Positions 51,201 through 63,753 of a DNA stretch of 64,000 bases are shown here, piece by piece. Both the position numbers and the translations under genes were made by a program. The stretch spans positions 27,017,628-27,081,627 of the forward strand of contig OZ037767.1 in NCBI GenBank assembly GCA_964035545.1, in the 5' to 3' direction. This DNA comes from Bugula neritina (lineage: Eukaryota > Bryozoa > Gymnolaemata > Cheilostomatida > Bugulidae). Below the pieces are notes generated by a model that worked only from the letters and a program-made list of their open reading frames with translations, made no database searches and was not told where the DNA came from. Numbering within the stretch: the stretch's first letter is position 1; every line of letters starts with the position of its first letter.

Positions 51201-53752
51201 CAGTTAATATCGTAAGTGAGATATGAGTTATCCATCTCAGTGAATGTGTATATTACAGATAATTCTAGCATGATGATACAGCAGCCTAATGATTTGTGCC
51301 GACAGCGCCCCAAATTTTATACCAATATTTTTGATTACTCTGCAAAAGAGTTGTAAGTGCTAAAGATAACTTTGTTCAAATTTTAAAAAATATGATGTGC
51401 CACAATATTTTGAGTTATGAATTGTAAATCATGACATGAGTCATAGATCCCAACTCAGTAAGCATTAATAATTTTTTCAAAATGAACTCATAACTTTAGT
51501 AAATAACTTGGATAATATTTTGTTAATAGAAATGCTGAAGACGAGCATGAAAATAGTGATGTGGAAGATGCAGTTGGTGAAGATGATATAGCTGGTGACA
51601 AATATGTTATGAGATATATTTTGTTATGGTTTGGTGGATTGTGTTAAATTTGCTATATAGCTTTTTACCAATTACAGGTGCTTGTATATATATATATATA
51701 CACACACACGCACGCACGCACACACATTATATGTATATATAATAGTGAATTATAATCATGTCATCCACTTTTTGCTCAAATTCAATTAACTAATTCCTGT
51801 AATTTCTCACTCATTATAAGGTTGCAAGACAGATATGCTGGATGAGAATGTTGAGGTCAAAGAGCACAAGGAGACAGATTTAAATGACAGCACAGAGTCA
51901 GAGCAGCAAACCACAGGCTACAGGGTTGATGAGGTTTTACCAAATCTTGAAACAAACAAATCTTCAAACTCAAGTTCAAAGCCTCCTGAATATGATGAGC
52001 TTATAAAAGCTATAGCCTCGTAAGTAATAATATATTGAGTATTAGCCAGTACATTAAATGAAAAATCTTACTCCGATCTATACAGCCTAAAAATGGTGAT
52101 AAACATTTGGTGAGTGAGTTGCGGTATTTGTAGCTTTCAGATCGCAATGTGTTTGCACTGTAATGTATATTCAATATATAATTGAAAATTTGTACAAAAT
52201 TTCTTGTTAGAATTGCAAGCAGAATCAGTCAGCCAGCTACCTATGTGCCAGCTGTCGGAAACTACCACAGAATCTTGGTACGGATTGGTGGATCACAGTC
52301 TGGGAGAAAAATCATCAAAAACTTAGAAAAACGGTATCCAGGATATACGCTTATAGTCCGAGAATCTGAGGATTCAAAGTCTGGCGATCCTCCTGCTCTG
52401 CATACCAAATACTTGAACAAACCACCCTTTTATCTAATTGATGAACTTCATCAAAATGCTGAGGCTACAGTAGGTCTGTTTGTCAAATCCAGTCATCCAC
52501 GCTATAAGAATGTAGCATTTGCTGTCACAGCTGCTCATGCTATCCTAACCGAATCGGAGCAAAAAGCTATGGATAAGGCAAGAGATAAAGAGAACGTAAG
52601 AGACACATTTGAAAAAGCCGCTGGTCGTATCTGTGTTAAAGAGCACTTTACTGTCAGTGCACATAATCAACCACGACTAAACGTACGAGACACACCTCTT
52701 GCTTTCTATAGCCGCCATTATGTTACTGAAGATGAGAATAGGCTGATGTATTATGAGATGATGGCGGGAGACACTGCTCTCTTAGCCCTTGATTCTGAAA
52801 AATTGAATCTTCAGGATGATGGGCCATGTCCTTCTACAGACGAGCTTCAAACACACAGTGAACAAGCCTCATTAACATCAATGTCTTCTACCCCCAAGTG
52901 CTTCTTCATAGACGGCTATTTAAATGTAAGTAGTCAGAATGACATAAATCTTCTCGTTGATGGAGAGGTTGCTGTGTTTGTTCTTGGAACCAAAGGTAAA
53001 GTTGTGATGAATCCACAATCAACGGAGCTGCCAAAAGAAGATACAACTCTTGCAAGAAAATCCACTCGTGTGCAACCAGCTAGAAACAGTGTTACTTGGA
53101 AGTTGTCTACCCACATCACAATAACTACTAACGAAAAGTAAGTTGCCTAAGGCTAAAGGCGAAAGCATATAATTGTATAAACAAGTAGCATAGACAGCAA
53201 AGTTAGAAACTAATTGCTTAACCACTTTATCTGTTTGTCGACTTATTTACTTGCTTCAATAAAAAATATTCATCAGCAATTTACTTATACACATAAATTG
53301 TATTGTATGCATTTACTTTAAATGTGTCTTATTTACACACTAATTTATCACTTGGCAATCATTTTGATTTTACAAAAACTTAGTAAAAGACTATAATTAT
53401 GTCAATTTTTTAAATCAGGTTAAAGAGGAGTGACAGTGGAGCCCCTGTATTAGTTTTCAACACTGCTACCAAAATGATGATTGTCATTGGGCTGTTAATG
53501 GGTGAATTTATCGGAGACAAAGAGTTAAACGGAAACATCTCCATTTATCAGGTGGCTCCATTTAGCTGTGCACTCAGGCAGATGGAGTATAACTTCCCAA
53601 ACCATCTGACTGAGCTGAGACTGATAGCTGGTAGAAGTGATATTGGACTGCCTGTGAGTCAAGCTTTACCACAGCTATACAGGGATGACTTTTCTAAGAA
53701 AGAGTGTGGAACGCTTGATACAGGCTACAATACTTTATCTTCAGGCTTATAA
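45277..53752 (+). CDS. Uncharacterised large protein with C-terminal trypsin-like protease domain
   Basis: Fourteen exons: 45277-45363, 46047-46319, 46751-46814, 47971-48017, 49299-49356, 49591-49658, 49759-49926, 50025-50126, 50350-50845, 51259-51352, 51530-51594, 51821-52019, 52211-53137 and 53419-53752; exactly 993 codons plus stop. No signal peptide or membrane segment, so probably intracellular. The first 120 residues are very basic (KKSFFKKKAKYK). The middle is polar and disordered, with a Gln-rich part (QQQPLLQQ) and about nine PEVTPSPT-like units. The last third looks like a chymotrypsin fold: AVTAAHAI (His near 683), GDTALLALD (Asp near 761) and RSDSGAPVLVF (Ser near 889), in the right order with the usual flanking motifs. 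The triad suggests an active serine protease, but I recognise no family. Exons are phase-consistent; early small exons are less certain than the last five. Confidence 0.75.
48856..49040. repeat. Minisatellite of GGTACACATGGTATTGT-type units
   Basis: About eight imperfect units of roughly 20-25 bases, each with a TTGGTACA or CTGGTACA core, in a large intron of the protease-like gene. It makes three overlapping false frames on the minus strand. Confidence 0.85.
50570..50740 (+). repeat. In-frame 18-base coding repeat (Pro-Glu-Val-Thr-Pro-Ser type)
   Basis: About nine tandem units of 18 bases in exon 9 of the protease-like gene, each encoding a variant of PEVTPS or TEVTPS. The period is a multiple of three and frame is kept with synonymous and conservative drift, so the tract is a real, evolving low-complexity linker, rich in Ser/Thr and likely to be phosphorylated or glycosylated. 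Confidence 0.9.
51688..51727. repeat. TA then CA/CG dinucleotide tract
   Basis: A short compound microsatellite, TA repeats passing into CACACG/CACGCA repeats, in intron 11 of the protease-like gene. Confidence 0.9.
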
Positions 53753-55120
53753 AGAAGTAAAAGTGACTTTTAAAACTTGACTTGACATTTGCATTTGATT
53801 TTGATTCTTGGTGTGACAGTGATTATATCATGGCTCCAGTTTAATGTGATGGACTAGCCTAGTTATTTGATAATATCCCTTGTTTTTATGTGAAAACTGA
53901 AAAATTAAGGTTCTTATAAGTGCCATATTTGGATGCAAATACATAAAAGTCAAAAATCTAGTAATTAAGTGCTTAAGACTATTCATACTTGTTATTAGTT
54001 ATAACTTATAAACTTTATTTCTGCCTCATTATTGAACTTTTGATTTAAAAAAAATTGTTATATAATATTATGAAGCATTTTATCGCTTTAGTATGCAAAA
54101 CAAGCACAACTTATTACAGTAAATACATTAAAATTGCATTCGAATGCAAAAATGGAAGATTTCGTGATGGTATGTGTGCATTGCAAAAGTCTCAAGCTAC
54201 CCTACTCATTCAGGAGCTGAATCCCTATTCACTCAAAAGCTGTATCCACTCCTCATTTAGGAGCTACACCCCCTAATCATTCAAGAGCTGTATCCACTCC
54301 TCATCTAGGAGTTGCACCCCCTATATACTCATTCAGCATCTGTATCCACTCCTCATTTAAGAAATTCACCTTCACCTCCTCCCCCCCCCCCCCATAGGAA
54401 GGACATATCACTCCTGTTGTACAGGAGATGACAACTATGGCTCTATAGCTAACAGCTCTACAACTTCTGCAATTACATAATTTATCTAATACTTTCAGCT
54501 GCTACCAATATATAATAGTATAATTTATACTATCAGTATAACACTAAAATTAAATGCTATGGTTTTTTCATTTTGCAAACTGCGTAAGATTTCCTTTCCC
54601 ATATCCTTGAAAAAATTTATTATTGTATGAGAATGGTAGAAGTTTGCACAAAAAACAACAGCCCTGCAAATAATCAACCAAGAAGCTTTGGATCATACAA
54701 CTTTTTCTCAAAAAAGCTACTTGCTAAAACCAACATGTTTACCTCATTTTTTAAATTGTCAATACCGAAAACATCACTGTACAAGAGTATACAACTCTAT
54801 TAATTTCAGTTATTAAACTGTAACAGATTATTGTACAAGAAAGAGTGCACAACTCTACTAATTTTATTTATCGTATTTGATCACACAACATATTTTTACT
54901 AAATTAAGTATTGTTGCATATGTAACGACTAAATCACAACAAAGCATAAAATGCACTTTATCAGATTCAAGTCTTATGAAATACTACGAACAATATTGAT
55001 ACGTTCTAAAACAAAAAAATCATATAGTACTTTCTGCATACCAAAACAATAGTTCGAATAAAAACATATTTTTAAAAGCTTTTCTATAGGCACAAAACAT
55101 GATAACTAATGAAGTATAAT
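53753..55120. other. Intergenic stretch between convergent genes
   Basis: Holds the 3' ends of the protease-like gene (+) and the first orphan receptor (-). I could not pick a convincing polyadenylation site for the first; TTTATT at about 54863-54868 could serve the second. Contains a minisatellite and a poly-C run (54380-54393). No other gene recognised. Confidence 0.45.
54206..54360. repeat. Minisatellite of about 48-base units
   Basis: Roughly three imperfect units built on GAGCTGTATCCACTCCTCAT and TTAGGAGCTACACCCCCTA, followed by a poly-C run. Confidence 0.8.
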
Positions 55121-56092
55121 TTACCCTTGTACTGGGTTCACCCTTGCAGGGCTCAACTTACACAAAAATGTCTTCATTCTTGAACGGTATGAACGATTCA
55201 TATATATAAACAGCAACACATTGAGCACGCCAAAAAGAAGTTGTGGGACAACACACATTTCTCTGAATAACACAAGATTTATCCCGCCATTAGAACTGGA
55301 TATGTTTGTTGACATTCCGATGGTAAGAGCCAGCATTGGTAAAAATGTTGTATAGTACAAAGCAACAGTAAACAACATATGTTTCGCGGCATTTTCTACG
55401 TCACCTCCACCAGAATTCCCAGGTCCAGCTCTTTTAGACATAGCCCTTAATTCCATAGCTAGTTTAACGGCAAATATAAAAGTCCCAATTGCAGAAACCA
55501 AGACAAGAACAACGACTAGAAGAATACTGAAGCTGATTGAGCCTCCTCTTGCAATAAATATCGTATTAAATATAGAATGCTGCACTACCATGAGCAAAAC
55601 CATACAGCCCCAAATGCTAAATGAACACTTGTTAATGTTGTTGACAAATCTGTTGTCTGAATACTGGAAAGGTTTGCAAATTCCTAAATATTTGTCGTAT
55701 ACAGCCAGTGTCATGATCCAAAACCTTGAGATAAGTATGCCGTCTCTCAGCGTGGAAAAAATAGTATCTAAAGTGATTTGTAAACTGAGAGACTCTATAT
55801 TCAAGAGACTTCGTCTTATAGAGCAACTGAAGACAACAGCACTGTATATCATGTTGTTAGCCATACTTGCAGCAGTGATTTGTACGAGTATACAGAAGTA
55901 GTTGTAGTGATTTGCCTTTAGCTGTGGTGCAGTGGCAAGCATGGCAATATGAAAGACACTGATAGAAATAGCAATAAAGTTTATACGTAAAGCAGATATC
56001 ACATAATCGGGGTTGTCTTCGCATAAGCCATCAGTCGTTTCATTAGTGAAGTTGTCCCCTTCTGTTGTGAAACTCCAAGTCAAGTTGTCCAT
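55121..56092 (-). CDS. Divergent rhodopsin-like GPCR, copy A
   Basis: Intronless coding region of 323 residues with seven hydrophobic segments and N-glycosylation sites near the start (NLTW, NFTNET). The end of TM3 reads LAVYDKYLGICKPFQYSDN, recalling the DRY region of rhodopsin-class receptors and especially the DRYVAICKPLQY style of vertebrate olfactory receptors. Other class A marks are missing: no Asp in TM2 (LVQITAASMAN), no clear TM3/loop-2 cysteine pair, and LNVLLFIYMN where NPxxY is expected. A splice acceptor TTTTTAG lies just before 56113, so the leader is spliced; a leader exon probably ends at 57252 (donor GTATGC). It is one of two paralogues, the other about 6 kb to the right. 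A chemosensory or peptide receptor is possible; the ligand is unknown. Confidence 0.85.
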   Translation of the reverse strand: MDNLTWSFTTEGDNFTNETTDGLCEDNPDYVISALRINFIAISISVFHIAMLATAPQLKANHYNYFCILVQITAASMANNMIYSAVVFSCSIRRSLLNIESLSLQITLDTIFSTLRDGILISRFWIMTLAVYDKYLGICKPFQYSDNRFVNNINKCSFSIWGCMVLLMVVQHSIFNTIFIARGGSISFSILLVVVLVLVSAIGTFIFAVKLAMELRAMSKRAGPGNSGGGDVENAAKHMLFTVALYYTTFLPMLALTIGMSTNISSSNGGINLVLFREMCVVPQLLFGVLNVLLFIYMNRSYRSRMKTFLCKLSPARVNPVQG

Positions 56093-56112
56093 TTGGCTTT
56101 TAAAATGTTGCT

Positions 56113-57252
56113 TCTAAAAACAATAATTTTTCACCAATAGATGGGCAGCATTTGCAATGCATAAAGTAACAGTTATACACTCCAGCTGTATGCAACTGTG
56201 TAACAGAAGTGTAGCAGTCTTAGTATAGAAAAAGACAAAGTTAACCAAGTTCCTGCTGGCAATACTTGATACAAGTCAATTTTAATAAAAAGTTCTATTT
56301 AATTAAAAAATTATACAAAATATACTATTACATGACAGAAAGTCGGCTTAGAATAGTATTAAGGCAGGAGCAATGCAAATGCAAAAATACATTCTATAGA
56401 ACTCAGTGAAAGATATAACTTGCTTAAACAGTGCAGGCTTTACACGCAAATTAAAATTTGCATAGTTTACTGGTTTATGCATGGAATACCTATAGCAAAC
56501 AAAAAGTTGCTGCAAACAAATGAAATTTGAGAAAAATTTTTTTTTATAAATGCACTTATTATCACAAGCTGAGCATACAGTTATTTTCAGTTTTCAAAAA
56601 ATGTATTTACTCCAGGCTTTAATACATAAGAGGAGATTCAACAAAAAATGTCCACAGCAACTTCAAGAATTTAAAGCTGGTTCAAATTTGTTTAAATATA
56701 GTTATTCACATGCTTCTATTTCATAACACCAAATTCAAATAATCCACTTTCCTACATGCTTGTAACTTATTTAAATGAAAATTGAAATTTTAGCAGAACC
56801 ATTCTAAAAGTTTTACAAAATAAGTCTTTGTATAAGCAGTATACTTTAATTGAAAGTAGCTTTATATTTATTGCAAATAACGGTTAATTTTTATGTTGTT
56901 TTAAAGAACTAAAATTTTTTTTTGAAATTGAAATGACAGAACCCTTAGTAATGAAAACTTTCTAGTAATAAGCTTTAATGTTAATTATAGTAGTTAAAGC
57001 AACTCAACACAAATTAAAACAGCTTTAGTGTAGCTCAAAAGGCACAAAATTGTTAGACATTCAACATACAAAAGGCCTGCATCCTGCTAATTTAATTATA
57101 TCATTTATAAAATCCCTCATCTTATTTATATACAGTTTTATCTGTATTCAGTTGCCTTCGAATAGCGAAAATTGAAAGTTGAGCAGTAATAGAAAATAAC
57201 AATCATATAATACATTGTTGGTTTATATACAATCAGTTATATATAGCATACC
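56113..57252 (-). other. 5' leader intron and noncoding first exon of receptor copy A
   Basis: The acceptor AG is at 56114-56115 on the minus strand. A donor GTATGC at 57246-57251 follows exon sequence to its right whose flank (about 57252-57390) is similar to the flank of copy B at 63754-63930, so the leader exon and promoter were duplicated with the gene. A middle leader exon like that of copy B was not found. The intron otherwise holds nothing I recognise. Confidence 0.45.
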
Positions 57253-59414
57253 TGTGGTAGAACTTAGAGCTTGTAAAGTTGGAGAATAGGTCTTTTAGCA
57301 GCATATAAAGATGTGAAGTTGGCACTTTAGAGACTAACTTTTATAATCCTGACACCTTTTTAAATCAATGTTGACATTTCCTAACATTTTAATTAGCTGT
57401 GGTGACTTCTTAATTTATCTGGAACTGATCAATACATTTTTAACTTGGATCAGTTGTCAAAAAAATTTTTCCGAATGTATGACGTGTAAAAAAATTACTA
57501 TAATAGCACTAGATCAGAAAAACATAGGGTTTAATAATTTAAAATGCAATTACAGGTCAACGTAAAATTTATGAAAAACATCAAACACTTTTTAGGAGCA
57601 CTAAAGACTTAAAATATAAATACTGCCATAATACATAAATACAAATATTGCATCATTACATTTATAACACTACCAGTTACATACACTTGGTTTTATATAT
57701 ACAAGTAGTTGACGGGTATTAGAAAACTATTCATTGCTTATTGTATTACCTTTTTATTTTTGCCTAATTATGCAATGCCATATTATAATATTACCACAAT
57801 TTGTTAGGTTTTACCTTACTTTTGGTTTGGCAAAAACTGAATTTGAAATGTGATAGCTATCAAACCAAATACACAACTTATTATATAATTATCTATTCGA
57901 AATAGTACTGGCTATTGAAACAATCCTGTAGCTTTGCTTCTGCAACATTCACTCTCACTACCCCCCCACTTAATTATCAGCAGTATATTAGCTTTTAAAC
58001 ATTATTAAAAAAGAAAATGACAACTGGGAGTTTTTACAAAAATGTCACATGTTATTAGATAGTTGAACCTTTTACTATCATACTTAATTTCCTTGACATT
58101 TCTACTTGAATACTGTAAACTTCAATGTATAGCAAGTAGCAATGTGCCACTAGAACATGCAGTGGGAAAATCTAATACAACCATCAACAGAAAAGTCATA
58201 TATAGTATGGCTGCTGACATGGTTGTAAACTATATTTAAATATACACAGCATATGTCAATTTTTGAATATATTTTGACAAAATTGTTGAATACAGTTGGT
58301 AGAATGTTGGAAAATATAGTCGAGGGAAGTCACTGCTGATAGAGTTTACTTCTTTTTAAACTATTACCATATGCACACCTGGGCCAAACTATAAGTGTAG
58401 GGCCACACGTCACGTGCAGGTAAATCGTGTAGTGTGGTCCTACGTTTTACAAACTTAAATACTTAAACTTGTATAAATATCATACTGTTTGAGTACAAAA
58501 GTATGAAGAAACATTAGATAATAACATCATTAATGTATCATCAGGTAAAAGTGACGAACTAACCTTTTGACTCCTGTTACTTGCTAATTTTTTCCTGCTT
58601 GATATAATATGATGATTAAATCTTGAGGAGAACTATAGTAGGTAATGTAATATAGTGATCTCAAAGTACTATTTTCAAGTGTCTTTTTCACTGACAGGGT
58701 TGAGCAGGTTCTGCTATAACAGGAAGTAATTTATTTTCCAGTCAAAACAAGCAGACGCCGAGTGACCAGCTATACAATGAGGCGTTAAAACATTGCTAGA
58801 GCAGCATCCGGAAAAGTTGTGTAAAGTCAGTACGTTTCTCAGAGCAACACCTAGCACCAGCAACTCAGGGAATTACAGTAGCATAGCCATACCTGTTGTA
58901 CATTTTCGCTGTGCTCCAGCTGATGAAGTTTTAAGCCTAGGTTTCCTAAACTTTTAGTTTAAGTAATAAAATAAACTAGTATTTGTTAAATGGTTTGCAT
59001 TGTTTTTGGTGGTCCTATCTAAACATATGTAAGTGTATAATATTATATGTGTATCTATATTTGTATCTATATACGTATGCATATATGTGAATGTATATAT
59101 GCATGTATATGTCTATATTTTTATGCATATGTATATGTATTTACGTGTATATATGTTCATCTACTTTTACATATGCTTGTCTATATGTATGTATGTATAT
59201 CTACGCACATGGAATAAGAATTGGGACAAGCCCTGTAAAATGCTTAGATTTTATCTTCACAATTTTCAATAAGAAATTCAATTTGGCAAGTTGAAAACTT
59301 CACCTAATTGACTTGCATTGTAAAAGTCACTTATTAAAATTACTGTCTTGTGATAATTGACTGATTTCATAATAATAGTTAAATTAAAGAATGATAAATT
59401 TCTGTAAATACCTG

Positions 59415-59574
<160 letters not shown>

Positions 59575-60049
59575 ACTTTATTGATTAGAAGACCTACTAA
59601 AAGAGTGTTAAACAGCCTACCCTTGTGGATATTGAGCATCATGCTAGTGTAAAATTACCTTCTTTCACTTTATAGTATTTTTGAATTATCCCATTGCTTG
59701 ATGGGTATTTAGAATATTTTAGTTTCAAAAGTACATTATACTACGTTTATTGTTCTAATCATAACCTATAACTTTCAATTCATTTATGCCATAGTATGTG
59801 TGTCTTGTTAATTTAACATGAGTTATTAAAATAAGTTTTTCTTTCCAACAACAAAATGAGATGACAACTACAAGAGCACAGCAAATAGCCTGGAATCCAG
59901 TTGAAGATAACGCTGCCTTAAGTCAACATATGCAAAAATAAAAGCAAGCCTCTCAAAAATTTTCTTAGATGCACGAATTTATGCATGACTGTTATATTAT
60001 AATTTGCAGTTTAAAAAAGTTATTATATTATAGCATCTAATCTATTGGC

Positions 60050-60352
60050 AATATTGAGGTGTTCTCAGAGCTTTACTTTTCAATCCCAACACTGAGGACA
60101 AGTTGATTTTCTGGGGGTTTGATAGCTGGCAACTTCTTTTGCTCGAGGGCCAAGTTCAGAGGTCAGCCAGAACGAAGGGACACATGATTGTTCACATAAT
60201 AACTTTTATTATAATAAAGTAATCTGTCACCAAACCTATACTGTGCTAGTCATGACATGCAGTTTTTACTCATCTTGAGCATTAAAAGGCCCACTGAAAA
60301 ATGGGCAAAAGACCACAAGTGGCCCTGGGGCCCCCAGTTGTTCACCCCTGAT
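60050..60352. mobile_element. Possible fragment of a hAT-type DNA transposon
   Basis: More GC-rich than its surroundings and ending in GTTCACCCCTG, the reverse complement of CAGGGGTGAAC, which resembles the ends of many hAT elements. The matching left end was not found, so this is at best a truncated, non-coding copy. Confidence 0.3.
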
Positions 60353-61306
60353 ATACACCATGACAGTATACGCAATAAATATTACTGTATATTTCTCAAT
60401 TTTGTTAAACTGAATGATTTATGAATGAAATATATTCCTTGGAAACAAAAACGTCAACTTATTTAATTGATTCATTTTAATGCTGGCTACAATATTAAGC
60501 CTGTTAAATTCATTGTATAACAACCCTGGAAAGGACTACTATCTGCTATTTCACATATCAGTATTTTATTTACCAAATTTACAAAATAAAGACACAAGTT
60601 AATATTGCTGCAATAATTCACAACTAAGTCTTTGACGAAAAATAACAGTAACATGAAATTACATACAATTATATATAATATATATTGATTATTAGATGTT
60701 TACCAAACACTCATATTGATTATTATATTTTATCACATATTACAAGTTAATGAACCGTAACGCTGCAAAAGTACAACATATTATTATGCTATATATCTAC
60801 ACTTTTCTCAAAGTATACAAAATATATTACACTATAATTATTGTCATACAGTAAATATAACAAAGTTACAATAGAAAGATATATTGAGCATTGTAAAGTT
60901 AAATTCTAGCATCATACCACTACACAAGTGCAAAGAAGTTTAATACAACTTGAAGCATTCATTTTCAAATGTATTTCATAAACAATAATTATAAATAAAG
61001 CATCAGGCCACCAGTTGGATTTAAACTCTTACACTGCCCACTCATTTACCTTTGTAGAGCTAGCTTTCACCTGCTACATTGTCAACTTTTAATTCTTTAA
61101 ATAATCAGGATGTTGTTTAAAATTTCTAGAATTAACTTTCCAACTTAAATCATTGTATGCAACAACTTCAATGTTAAATTTTTATGTCTAAACACAATGT
61201 TTAGGTATTTAAATTTTATTTTGGTTGTCACCTTGTAAAATTGTCTCTATAAACAAAACTCCTACAATATAACTATTGCAAAAACTTCTTTTGTAAAAAT
61301 TACCTA

Positions 61307-62272
61307 TTAACCTTCTAGTGGGTTCACTCTTTCAGGGTTGACCTTACAAAACATTTTCTTCACTCTGAGGCGATATGAACAATTCATATGTGCAAACAGC
61401 AGCACATTCAGCACACCAAAAAGAAGTTGGGGAAGAAGACAAATTTCTCTAAACAGCTCAAAATTTATCGGACCACCAGAATGGTCTGTGGTTGCAAAGT
61501 AGCCTATAGTAAGAGCTAGCATTGGTAAAAATGTACAATAGTACAATACAGCAGTGAACAGCATGTATTTAGCAGCGTTTTCTACTTCATCTGCACCAGC
61601 ATTTCCTGGTCCGGCTCTCCTGGACATAGCCCTTAACTCCATGGCTAGTTTAACGGCTAATACTAGCGTTCCAATTGCAGCTGCCAAGACAAGGAGACTA
61701 AGTATCATGGTACTAAAAGTAGATGCCTTTTCTGGAAATAATGAAGTTGAAACAGAATGCTGCACTGCCATGAGCAGAATCATACAGCCCCAAATGCTAA
61801 ACGAACACTTGTTAATATTGTTGACAAATCTGTTGTCTGAATACTGAAAAGGTTTGCAAATGCCTAAATATTTGTCGTATACAGCCAGTGTCATGATCCA
61901 AAACCTTGAGATAAGTATGCCGTCTCTCAGGGTGGCATAAATAGTATCCAAAGCGATATGTAGGCTGAGAGACTCTATATTCGAAAGACTTCGTTTTATA
62001 GAGCAACTGAAGACAACAGCACTGTATATCATGTTGTTAGCCATACTTGCAGCAGTGATTTGTACGAGTATACAGAAGTAGTTGTATTGATTTGCCTTTA
62101 ACTGTGGTGCAGTGGCAAGCATGGCAATGTGAAAGACACTGATAGAAATAGCAATAAAGTTTATGCATAAAGCGGATATCACAAAACTGGAATTGTCTTT
62201 GCACAAGCTATCAATTGTTTCATCAGTGAAGTTGTTTTCTCCTGGTGTGAAAATTGTCGTCAGGTTTTCCAT
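61307..62272 (-). CDS. Divergent rhodopsin-like GPCR, copy B
   Basis: Paralogue of the receptor at 55121-56092: intronless, 321 residues, near-identical through TM1-TM4 and more divergent in extracellular loop 2, TM5 and the loop before TM7. It shares LAVYDKYLGICKPFQYSDN at the end of TM3, ANNMIYSAVVFSCSI in TM2, and LLFGVLNVLLFAHMN in TM7, and lacks the same class A marks. The concentration of changes in loop 2 and the outer ends of TM5 and TM6/7, where ligands usually bind, suggests different ligand preference; this is inference. A splice acceptor lies just before 62293, and at least two noncoding leader exons follow upstream (63297-63344 and one ending at 63754). A polyadenylation hexamer is possible at 61215-61220. 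Confidence 0.85.
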   Translation of the reverse strand: MENLTTIFTPGENNFTDETIDSLCKDNSSFVISALCINFIAISISVFHIAMLATAPQLKANQYNYFCILVQITAASMANNMIYSAVVFSCSIKRSLSNIESLSLHIALDTIYATLRDGILISRFWIMTLAVYDKYLGICKPFQYSDNRFVNNINKCSFSIWGCMILLMAVQHSVSTSLFPEKASTFSTMILSLLVLAAAIGTLVLAVKLAMELRAMSRRAGPGNAGADEVENAAKYMLFTAVLYYCTFLPMLALTIGYFATTDHSGGPINFELFREICLLPQLLFGVLNVLLFAHMNCSYRLRVKKMFCKVNPERVNPLEG

Positions 62273-62324
62273 CTTGCTTCAAAATTGAACTCTCTACAAA
62301 CACAAAACATATAGCTTAAAAACT

Positions 62325-62427
62325 GCACACACACACTCGCACACACTCGCACACACTCGCACACACTCGCACACACTCGCACACACTCGCACACACTCAC
62401 ACACACTCGCACACACTCGCACACACA
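62325..62427. repeat. ACACACTCGC minisatellite
   Basis: About ten copies of a 10-base unit, in the leader intron of receptor copy B, starting about 30 bases upstream (in transcript sense) of the acceptor at 62294-62295. Copy A lacks it. Confidence 0.95.
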
Positions 62428-63296
62428 TTTAGCGTAACTTCTGTAACTCATACTAACTTATCATTGTTTGAACAACAATTATTTCTATAACATTGCTAAA
62501 TCCACCTGTGCAAAGCACTGTACAAACTTTTTTTATAAATAATATAATCTACATATGAAGACCTGATGCAGATTAGTGTAGAACGTTGGCTTAACATCCT
62601 TTTTTATCAGTTGGATTATTTTCTCTTGAGAATGCATGATGATGGCAAAAACAACTGTTATTAAAAGAACAAAATTTAGTTGGTACAAATAGTAGAAGAT
62701 TTAATATTTAACGCTATATTTTTCAAAAGCAAATATCATAAGCATAACATTTAAAATAAAGAAGTTAATGCAGGCAAGCAAAATATTTAGTAAACATGTT
62801 CATTGCAAGATAGTAAATAATGCACTTTTCTTACAGCAAGTTTCCGTTTGGTTCAAATAGTCCAATTTAACTTTAGGAATCTTTACTCAATGCAGTAGTC
62901 AGTAGTGTTACAATTAAGGATTTAAGTTGCTAAATTACTATAAACCGGAAAGTAGTAATTGCAGTGTATTGTTTATTGAAGATAAAGTTTTTTTAAGAAA
63001 AATTTATAATCCATATTTTGTTAGTAACAAACATAAACACAATTCTTTTTATCTACATGAATATTTACCATTAGGTTATATACCTACTTATCACATACCG
63101 AGTGATGAAACAAAAACATTTTCTAATAAATGTTGAGAACAAGTGTTAATTGTATTTTGCGGCAAGCACAAGCAATAAACTTGCTAGCTGAAATTATGCA
63201 TTTCCTTTTAATGCTATAGTCACTTACTTTCTTTGGAATAGCAATAAAAAATAACTCGATTTTATTTTACAGGTTTGTAAACAAATAAAAACTTAC

Positions 63297-63344
63297 CTTG
63301 GCTATGTTGTTCAGTGCTGCAGTAACTAAATCGCCAGAATCAAT
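63297..63344 (-). other. Noncoding leader exon of receptor copy B
   Basis: Forty-eight bases bounded by a good acceptor (TTTTATAG) and a consensus donor (GTAAGT), without any ATG, on the minus strand between the coding exon and the first leader exon that ends at 63754 (donor GTATGC). The lack of upstream ATG fits a 5' leader. Confidence 0.5.
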
Positions 63345-63753
63345 CTATAAAAGAAAAAGTTGTCACTTGAGAAAAAAATGGCCTTTGCTTAAATTAATAC
63401 TTTTTCATTTATTTTAAGCATTTGTCCAGTCTTCTACTTTTAAGAAGTACATGTTCAAGTGAGCTATGCTGATTGTGTTTCACTTTAATAGCATCAAACT
63501 GTTGCAATGTGTACAAACAAACTGCTAAACATGTTGGCAACATAAAATGTAATATATTCTAGAATGCTAGTTTTTGAAAACTAATAGTTTTAATGCTAAT
63601 CCTAGTTTACCAACAGAAGACAAAGAGTTACAAATCAGTGAGGCTTCATAAAATTTCAGTAGTCATTAAAATCCATAGAGGTAATTTAAGCAAGAACTAA
63701 AAAACCAAATGTAAAACGTAATTGTTGTTTCAGATGGAAACAGTATAGCATAC

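Noticed and set aside
52182-52210. Start of the 319-residue frame as a gene start (MKICTKFL)
   Set aside because: These bases lie in an intron before a TTGTTAG acceptor; the upstream exons join in phase, so the protease domain is the end of a longer protein.
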